NCBI RefSeq assembly: GCF_000185845.1
Contig: NZ_GL629647.1
Span: 1,848,369-1,868,383 of the forward strand
Direction of reading: 5' to 3'
DNA: 20,015 bases
Source: Segatella salivae DSM 15606
Lineage (GTDB): Bacteria; Bacteroidota; Bacteroidia; Bacteroidales; Bacteroidaceae
The notes beneath the pieces were generated by a model, which was not told the DNA's origin, ran no database searches, and saw only the letters and a program-made list of their open reading frames with translations. Made by a program: the position numbers and the translations under genes. Below are positions 14,915 through 20,015 of the stretch, piece by piece; within the stretch, counting starts at the first letter, position 1; each line of letters starts with the position of its first letter.

Positions 14915-16111
14915 ATGAAAAGAACATTAATCATTGTCAGTCTGCTCACAACCTTACTCTTTTCGGCTTGTGATCAGCGCCATACGATTGACGTATATGA
15001 AACAAACAGTACGCCAGACCTAAGTAATCCTGTCATACAAAAGCTGACAAATGTCAGTTGGTATAAGGGAGGCAGCTTAGAAAACACAACAGTTTGGACC
15101 ACCACTAAGTTCAAAGATAAAGCTTCTTCGCCTTTTGAGAGCATGCTTTATTCTATGGCTTGGATAGGAATGGAACTTCATCGGGACGGCACTTCCACGC
15201 TATTGTTCCGCCCACCCTTTGGAGAAAGCACTTACATCTTTTGCCAAGGGAAGTGGAAAGTGTCTGAAACCGAGAAGAATACTGTTATCATCGACACGAA
15301 GATTCCAGTGGGATATACTAATATTAAGCTTAAAGTGAAGAATATAGAAGCTAAAGATAATGTCAGCATTCTTACCGCTTCATTAGACTTTGGCGACCGA
15401 ATCTTGATGTTAGACTTTTATAATAGCACTTCGATTTATGGTGATGAACCTGATAAAGACTATCCCGATATCGGCAAATCTACAAGTCAAGATTGGTTCT
15501 CTACAATGAAAGTGCAACACAATAAGCTTGCAGAGAGCGACTTTCTCAACACTTCTTGGGAGACCATAGGCTACAAAACAGAGAATAAAGACGAGGTAGA
15601 TGATAAGTCGGAACTATCTATGCGCACGCTGCATATAGATGATTTGCTGACTAAAACGCCTGCTTTCTTCTTTGGTTTGAAGTTCTCTTTCGCTGAGAAT
15701 CATAAGGCTTTTATTCAATCTCCAACGCTAATGAAAGACTTGTATCATACAAATTGGAGTGAGATTGAAGAGGAAAAATATCCTGTTGTGACGGCAAATT
15801 GGAGAATAGATGGTAGCCGTCTCATCGTTGAAACAGACGAATTGCCTTATACAAGCTTTGGAGAAACGATGTTTAACCTTATCACTGACAAGACACAGGC
15901 TGTCTTTTGGCCTTCTAAAACGCCTGATAAGGGAGTGTATTTATGGCGACATTTCTACTATATCTTTGAGGTTATAAAGCATACCGACAAAGGAAACTGG
16001 TATCGAATTACGTCACCTGAGGAGACACACTACGTGTTTATGTTGAAGACTTCGATGCCCGATGTCTCTAAATTTGTAGGAGTTAAGAATGCGGTTAGTA
16101 AATTAAATTAA
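14915..16111 (+). CDS. Lipoprotein with two lipocalin-like domains
   Basis: A 398-residue lipoprotein with lipobox FSA-C (C19). It seems to hold two copies of one beta-barrel-like domain, at about 44-172 and 210-378. Matching landmarks are LTNVSWYKGG (44-53) against LNTSWETIGY (211-220), GMELHRDGTSTLLF (85-98) against FGLKFSFAENHKAFI (253-267), and GKWKVSETEKNTVIIDTKIP (112-131) against ANWRIDGSRLIVETDELPY (294-312). The second copy is longer and more diverged. The first copy is close to the C-terminal domain of the lipoprotein at 17868. Function is unknown; a ligand-binding role beside the heme-type receptor, 16 bases upstream, is plausible. Confidence 0.78.
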   Translation: MKRTLIIVSLLTTLLFSACDQRHTIDVYETNSTPDLSNPVIQKLTNVSWYKGGSLENTTVWTTTKFKDKASSPFESMLYSMAWIGMELHRDGTSTLLFRPPFGESTYIFCQGKWKVSETEKNTVIIDTKIPVGYTNIKLKVKNIEAKDNVSILTASLDFGDRILMLDFYNSTSIYGDEPDKDYPDIGKSTSQDWFSTMKVQHNKLAESDFLNTSWETIGYKTENKDEVDDKSELSMRTLHIDDLLTKTPAFFFGLKFSFAENHKAFIQSPTLMKDLYHTNWSEIEEEKYPVVTANWRIDGSRLIVETDELPYTSFGETMFNLITDKTQAVFWPSKTPDKGVYLWRHFYYIFEVIKHTDKGNWYRITSPEETHYVFMLKTSMPDVSKFVGVKNAVSKLN

Positions 16112-16115
16112 GATA

Positions 16116-17828
16116 ATGAAAGGCATATTGAAAATGAAAAAGTATCTATATACGTTGTTGTCCCTATTGTTTGTGGCTACAATTTCATCGTGTGAGAAGG
16201 GCGATTTGCTGAACATCATCACGCAAGATATTGACTTAAACGAGAACTCTAAAGAGTATCAACAATATCTAAAGGAGCGAATTGAGTCGTATTTGAAGAC
16301 TTATCGTTTTGAAGAAGCAAAGAAATTAGTGCCTAAACTCACTGAAGAGGAGACGCAAAAGCGGTTTTGGGTCTTATATAATAAGTATCATCAAGAGGCT
16401 CTAACGCAAGGATGTGGCTATATCTTAGCATCAGGTGACACGCTGTTTCTAAAGGTAATGAACAAAGACGAGATAGCCCCGAGCCAGTTAAAAGTGTTGA
16501 ATTCGTTTTATGATTACCTCGAATTGAAGGGCACAAACCAAGAAACAACGCTGTGGGGCTTAGGAAATTATCCTGTATTGGAAACGCTTTCGTTCCCTTC
16601 TTGCTTTGTTTCTAAGGTGAAAGATCTTGATAAACTCAAGCAACTTAGAGTCTTTTCGCTCACTGCCGACAAAGAGAAATATGAGTGGTGGTTTACTTCT
16701 AAGGCTTTCAAACCTATTGATATGGCGGGTTATGACCTATCAAAGAATGATAAGTTAGATTCACTTCTATTCGATGGTGTAGACATTTCGAATCTCAAAG
16801 TGACTCCAAACACGATGCGGTTATTGTCATTGAAGCACGGCATTTACACCAATGCGAGTCTCAATAACATTCATGTAAGGAACATAGATATAGAGAATTC
16901 GGACGCAGCCGATGACGAATTGATTATCAATAACAAGGCTATTCAGCGCTTATCTATTGAGACTAATGCCGACAATAATAAGCCGTTTAAGCTTATAAAC
17001 GTAGCAAACTCGTCGTTACATAAGCTTTATGTGGTGGAAACTTCAATGGAACAGCGCACACTAAAGAAGGTAATCTTGAACGAAAATATAGATACTTTGA
17101 CTATCGGTGGCTATATTTCGCGCGGCGATGTGCCACAACAAAGCGTGGAACTCGTTGGACTTTCAAGGCTCAATCGACTCAAACGTTTATCTTATAACCC
17201 TGATTTCAGCCCCATAGCTACTAAGGATTTGCCGAAGAACATAGAGGGATTGTATATCGGTGGCTCTGGAAATGTGCCCTATAAAGACGGAGATTCGTTT
17301 GATTATAGCCACCTTTCAAAGCTTAAAATCTATTCAAACGGAAAGTTTATTTCGGCAAATATGAAGCTATCTACATCCATAGATTCGATTTATTTGTTTC
17401 CTTCTCAAGTGTTTGGTGACTTGAAAGTGCTTGACTTTTCAGGCTTAAAATTCACCAAAGCCGATATTTATATAGGCTGGTTAACGCGAAATGATGTGGA
17501 GTTGCCTATACTTAAGCGCTTCGTTTTCCCTGCAACACTGAAACAACTCAAGTTGAGTAATGCCCAAAGTGAGGTCGTTGATCTGAGTCGTTGCACGCAT
17601 TTGAAATCCCTTTATGTCGATGATTCACGTACAGGAGAGCGGGCAATTAAGAAACTGATACTACCAAAGAATCTCAAGAAGAGTGACTTTAAGCGACAGC
17701 ATAAGAGTGAGTTTGAAAACGATTATGCCTTTAAGTTGTCGGATATTAATAATGAAACAGTGATTGAAAACCTGCCTTCGTGGGTTGAAAATGACGGAAA
17801 CGGGACGTATAGTGTACCGAATGATTAG
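16116..17828 (+). CDS. Large lipoprotein with leucine-rich-repeat-like body
   Basis: A 570-residue lipoprotein with lipobox ISS-C (C26). After a charged helical part (about 35-110), residues of about 120-540 have an irregular repeat-like pattern of leucine-spaced strands, for example YPVLETLSFPSCFVSKVKDL, LSRLNRLKRLSYN, LDFSGLKF, TLKQLKLSNAQSEVVDLSRC and THLKSLYVDD. This resembles the leucine-rich-repeat surface proteins common in Bacteroidetes, which bind proteins or glycans. Repeats are too irregular to count by eye. The start at 16116 follows the upstream stop by four bases; ATG at 16134 (MKKYLYTLLS) would give a more typical signal peptide and may be the true one. Finding such a protein inside a receptor operon is unusual; it could bind host protein carrying the ligand (speculative). 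Confidence 0.75.
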   Translation: MKGILKMKKYLYTLLSLLFVATISSCEKGDLLNIITQDIDLNENSKEYQQYLKERIESYLKTYRFEEAKKLVPKLTEEETQKRFWVLYNKYHQEALTQGCGYILASGDTLFLKVMNKDEIAPSQLKVLNSFYDYLELKGTNQETTLWGLGNYPVLETLSFPSCFVSKVKDLDKLKQLRVFSLTADKEKYEWWFTSKAFKPIDMAGYDLSKNDKLDSLLFDGVDISNLKVTPNTMRLLSLKHGIYTNASLNNIHVRNIDIENSDAADDELIINNKAIQRLSIETNADNNKPFKLINVANSSLHKLYVVETSMEQRTLKKVILNENIDTLTIGGYISRGDVPQQSVELVGLSRLNRLKRLSYNPDFSPIATKDLPKNIEGLYIGGSGNVPYKDGDSFDYSHLSKLKIYSNGKFISANMKLSTSIDSIYLFPSQVFGDLKVLDFSGLKFTKADIYIGWLTRNDVELPILKRFVFPATLKQLKLSNAQSEVVDLSRCTHLKSLYVDDSRTGERAIKKLILPKNLKKSDFKRQHKSEFENDYAFKLSDINNETVIENLPSWVENDGNGTYSVPND

Positions 17829-17867
17829 TGAAATGAATATGGTTTTAACTCTAAAATAAATTGTAAA

Positions 17868-18608
17868 ATGAAAAAGATATGTAGTAATCTATTCGCTGTT
17901 CTCTGTCTGATGATGGGAACAATGATGATGTTTTCGTGCTCAAAGAGTGAGGATACGCCTAATGAAAAGGGTAATCCTGAGGCACAAGTAAAGGTGAAAG
18001 AAGAAACGAAATCGGCTATTATCAGCGTTAAAAACCTACCCGCAAAGAGCGAAGTGCTGTTGGTTTATGCTGACGATCGGGGGCAGATGCTCACCAAAGG
18101 CCTTACCGATGCACAGGGAAACTGGCAGTTTGACGCCGATCAATTAGTGGGATTTGAACAGCATTTGAAGGTAATGGTGAAAGAAAATGACCAAAACAAA
18201 CTGATTCAAACCCTCACTATTCCGGCTGCAAAGCAAACTCTCACACAGCAACAGATAGAGAATTTGCTGATGAAACACACCTGGAATTCGGTTGTTTACA
18301 CTTCGCGCATGCTCATTAAACATAAGGGAAACCTGCCTTTGGATATGTTTATAGGGGTTGCACAAAAGCAGTTTAAGTTTGAAAATAATGGTAAGTTTGT
18401 CTTCAAGGTAACCTCTCCACTGAACTTTACCGATAATAATGGCTCGTGGAGCCTTAGCAATCAAGAGCTAACTATTAATACAAAGATTCCTCTTGGACCT
18501 CTATCCATGACGCATGTACGCATAAATAAACTCACCGATGATGAGCTTTCGTTGTTGGCAGAGATATCCGATGGCTTGTTCTTAATAGGTTTTAAGCCAC
18601 TGAGTTAA
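17868..18608 (+). CDS. Lipoprotein with C-terminal lipocalin-like domain
   Basis: A 246-residue lipoprotein with lipobox MFS-C (C24) and a polar acidic linker (SKSEDTPNEKG). Residues of about 40-120 look like a small beta-sandwich (VKVKEETKSAIISVKNLPAK and LLVYADDRGQMLTKGLTDAQG). Residues of about 134-246 form a lipocalin-like domain: KHTWNSVVYT, QKQFKFENNGKFVFK, GSWSLSNQELTINTKIPLG and ELSLLAEISDGLFLIGFKPL. These align in order with domain 1 of the lipoprotein at 14915, most clearly in NTKIPLG against DTKIPVG. Function is unknown. It is the last gene of the cluster, 39 bases after the preceding stop, and is followed by a terminator. Confidence 0.8.
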   Translation: MKKICSNLFAVLCLMMGTMMMFSCSKSEDTPNEKGNPEAQVKVKEETKSAIISVKNLPAKSEVLLVYADDRGQMLTKGLTDAQGNWQFDADQLVGFEQHLKVMVKENDQNKLIQTLTIPAAKQTLTQQQIENLLMKHTWNSVVYTSRMLIKHKGNLPLDMFIGVAQKQFKFENNGKFVFKVTSPLNFTDNNGSWSLSNQELTINTKIPLGPLSMTHVRINKLTDDELSLLAEISDGLFLIGFKPLS

Positions 18609-18616
18609 GATTCATT

Positions 18617-18659
18617 ATTGGGGCGGAAGCGTGAGTTTCTGCTCCAATTTCTGCTTTTT
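18617..18659 (+). terminator. Terminator at the end of the receptor-lipoprotein cluster
   Basis: ATTGGGGCGGAA (18617-18628) pairs with TTCTGCTCCAAT (18637-18648) over 12 positions, two of them G-U, around an 8-base loop. After a short TTCTGC spacer comes a T-run at 18655-18659. It starts nine bases past the last lipoprotein stop and separates the cluster from the regulator gene. Confidence 0.65.
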
Positions 18660-18695
18660 GAAGTCCTGATATGCTATAAAATACATAAAAATAGG

Positions 18696-18728
18696 TATGT
18701 CATAGTTCTGAGAAAGTGTGTACTTTTG
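18696..18728 (+). promoter_or_regulatory. Promoter of the Crp/Fnr-family gene
   Basis: TACTTTTG (18721-18728) matches the -7 consensus and is identical to that of the leftward DUF4254 unit. TATG at 18696-18699 is one base from TTTG at a 21-base spacing. A GTG at 18718 opens the same frame but overlaps this element, which favours the ATG at 18751 as the true start, with a short leader. Confidence 0.55.
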
Positions 18729-18750
18729 TAGGCGAAAGGTTATCATTTAC

Positions 18751-19437
18751 ATGGAAGAAACGCTCTACTCAAAACTCGAAACCACTGCACTCTTCTCGGG
18801 TTTAACTGCAAATGCCATTGAAGAACAATTGAAATCACTGCATTACAGCCTTCAAAAGGTGCCTGCAAGGACGCTGTTCATGGCAGAACATCAACCACTT
18901 CACGAGATGATATTGGTGCTTGAAGGAAAGGTTTCGGCAAGAATGGGGTCGTCGCGCAGCAAGTCTTTGATGGTAGACTACCTCAAACCAGGATTTATGT
19001 TGGCTCCGGCCTTCATACTTTCTGACCATAACCAGCTGCCTGTTGAAGTCAGAGCGGTTGAAGAGAGTACGCTTTTTTGTATGCCGAAAGCTGATTTTTC
19101 GCAGCTGATTAACACCAATAGTCTTGTCTTATTCAATTTTTTGGATATCCTTTCCAATATCAATTGTTTCCTGATGAATAAGATTCGGATGATTTATATG
19201 GCTTCTATCAAAGAGAAAATAGCCTCGTTTCTGCTCCATAATGTTGAGGCTTCACACGCTAATATCGTACCATTGAGGTTGTCAAGAAAGCAACTTGCCG
19301 ATAGGTTTGGTGTGCAAAAGAGTTCACTTATCCGTACACTTAACGATTTAGAACATTCAAATCTTATTTTCGTTCGTGAGAAAGAAATCGTTGTTCTCAA
19401 TGTTGTCGGACTCAAAAATGTGTTGAAAGGAAAGTAA
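18751..19437 (+). CDS. Crp/Fnr-family transcriptional regulator
   Basis: A 228-residue regulator with an N-terminal cyclic-nucleotide-binding-like sensor domain (about 10-125, including LVLEGKVSARMGSSRSKSLM), a long dimer helix (about 128-160) and a C-terminal winged helix. The recognition region is LSRKQLADRFGVQKSSLIRTLNDLEHSNLI (177-206). The only cysteines are C110 and C139, too few for an Fnr-type iron-sulfur cluster, and the sensor lacks an obvious cAMP-binding signature, so its signal is unknown. In Bacteroidetes, related proteins answer to redox, nitrosative or heme signals. It has its own promoter, is co-oriented with the receptor cluster and lies 142 bases after it, so control of that cluster is plausible but not shown. 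Confidence 0.88.
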   Translation: MEETLYSKLETTALFSGLTANAIEEQLKSLHYSLQKVPARTLFMAEHQPLHEMILVLEGKVSARMGSSRSKSLMVDYLKPGFMLAPAFILSDHNQLPVEVRAVEESTLFCMPKADFSQLINTNSLVLFNFLDILSNINCFLMNKIRMIYMASIKEKIASFLLHNVEASHANIVPLRLSRKQLADRFGVQKSSLIRTLNDLEHSNLIFVREKEIVVLNVVGLKNVLKGK

Positions 19438-19500
19438 TATCGTAATTTCCCATTCGCCGTTTCCCGCGCAATACATGCAAGTTTTGTATTTATCAATTTA

Positions 19501-19782
19501 GCAACGCAGTAGATGTTGTGCCAATATTTCAATGAATGTGTCCGTTATTGCGAATGTGGTGATTGTGCAATGTCGTGGGTGTTGTGGCAATATTACAATG
19601 GATGTATTTGCCATTGTGAATGTTGTAATGGTGCAACGCCGCAGGTATTATGTCAATATCCCAAAGAATACATCCGCCATTGTGAATGTTACAACAATGC
19701 AACGCCGCAGGTATTATGTCAATATCCCAAAGAAACCTCCCCACATTACGAATGCGCTCACCACGCAACTCGGTATGAGTTG
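19501..19782. repeat. 66-bp tandem repeats
   Basis: Units start at 19501, 19567, 19633 and 19699, exactly 66 bases apart, with the start of a diverged fifth at 19765. Each begins GCAAYG or similar and contains a TGTCAATATCCCAA-like segment and a CCATTGTGAATG-like segment. Units 3 and 4 share their first 36 bases exactly; units 1 and 2 are more diverged. There is no spacer/repeat alternation, so it is not a CRISPR array. The unit starts resemble the GTAGGTGTTG core of the neighbouring inverted repeat. Confidence 0.85.
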
Positions 19783-19784
19783 TG

Positions 19785-20012
19785 CTTTTGATAGCCCGGG
19801 GTTGGCGAGGAACGCGCCTACCCCGGGTAAGCATTTGCATGGGGATTCAACGCCGTAGGTGTTGAGCTTTTTCTGTGAAGTCACGCTTACAATGAAACCT
19901 TTTATGGCGGATTAATCAAAAAAAGCGCAACACCTATGGCGTTGTTCCATGCACAACATACACTAACCCGGGGTAGCCTGCACTATCGTTTGGCAACCCT
20001 GGGCTATCAAAA
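19785..20012. repeat. Large imperfect inverted repeat (~228 bp)
   Basis: Left and right halves mirror each other in order. TTTTGATAGCCCGGGG (from 19786) mirrors CCCTGGGCTATCAAAA (to 20012). The CCCCGGG at 19821-19827 mirrors CCCGGGG at 19967-19973. CAACGCCGTAGGTGTTG (19848-19864) mirrors CAACACCTATGGCGTTG (19928-19944) with one mismatch. The centre is about 60 bases of unrelated AT-rich sequence. The outline resembles two inverted copies of a dispersed extragenic repeat, or a small non-autonomous mobile element. Confidence 0.75.
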
Positions 20013-20015
20013 ACG

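Larger units (their letters stand above)
19438..20015. other. Non-coding repeat region at the right edge
   Basis: After the regulator stop about 60 bases of plain spacer precede a tandem repeat array (19501-19764) and then an imperfect inverted repeat (19785-20012). Open frames of 92-108 codons occur on both strands only because the repeat period is divisible by three. Base composition is more GC-rich than other spacers nearby, especially around the CCCGGGG sites. No transposase or integrase gene is visible, but the element reaches almost to the window end. Confidence 0.7.

Noticed and set aside
19470..19490. Small hairpin AATACA/TGTATT after the regulator gene
   Set aside because: Only six base pairs, all but one A-T, with a 9-base loop and no T-run; too weak to call a terminator.
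19501..19782. Possible CRISPR array
   Set aside because: Repeats are contiguous 66-bp units without unique spacers, and no cas gene is visible.
19513..19858. Open frames of 92-108 codons on both strands in the repeat region
   Set aside because: They result from the 66-bp repeat period, occur on both strands at once, have Cys/His- or Arg/Tyr-rich repetitive translations and lack promoter or start signals.

Overview
The window looks like chromosomal DNA of a Bacteroidetes bacterium, most likely Prevotella or a close relative. The reasons are the AT-rich spacers, promoters of the TAnnTTTG (-7) / TTTG (-33) type, the acpP-fabF-rnc gene order, Bacteroidetes families such as DUF4254, many short lipoproteins with acidic residues after the lipid-bearing cysteine, and two large TonB-dependent receptors. 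Species identity is inference; no rRNA or tRNA gene was seen.

Left part (1-5235), all genes on the minus strand: acpP, fabF and rnc form a fatty-acid synthesis/RNA-processing cluster that ends in a strong intrinsic terminator (395-429). Upstream lies a separate two-gene unit, a DUF4254 protein followed by a family 9 glycosyltransferase. It has a good Bacteroidetes promoter (5350-5381) and its own terminator (3433-3457).

Centre (5236-6401): a non-coding stretch of about 1.17 kb. It holds an ordered cluster of DnaA boxes: three perfect, three near-perfect, arranged as three convergent pairs, plus a further match at 5876. An AT-rich tract and hairpins lie beside them. All genes to the left run leftward and all genes to the right run rightward, as expected around a replication origin. 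I propose it as a candidate oriC.

Right part (6402-18608), all genes on the plus strand and tightly packed: a FecA-like TonB-dependent receptor with a TTG start, a SAM-dependent methyltransferase, four lipoproteins, a second TonB-dependent receptor of the heme/hemoglobin type, and three more lipoproteins (one with two lipocalin-like domains, one resembling leucine-rich-repeat proteins, one with a related lipocalin-like domain). Spacings are 4 to about 80 bases, two junctions overlap, and an intrinsic terminator follows the last lipoprotein. This reads as one or two operons for outer-membrane capture and import of iron, heme or a related ligand, with several accessory lipoproteins I do not recognise. 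A Crp/Fnr-family regulator (18751-19437) with its own promoter follows and may control the locus.

Right edge (19438-20015): non-coding repeats. There are four 66-bp tandem units plus the start of a fifth, running into an imperfect inverted repeat of about 230 bp that reaches almost to the window end. The repeat spacing is a multiple of three, so spurious open frames appear there on both strands.
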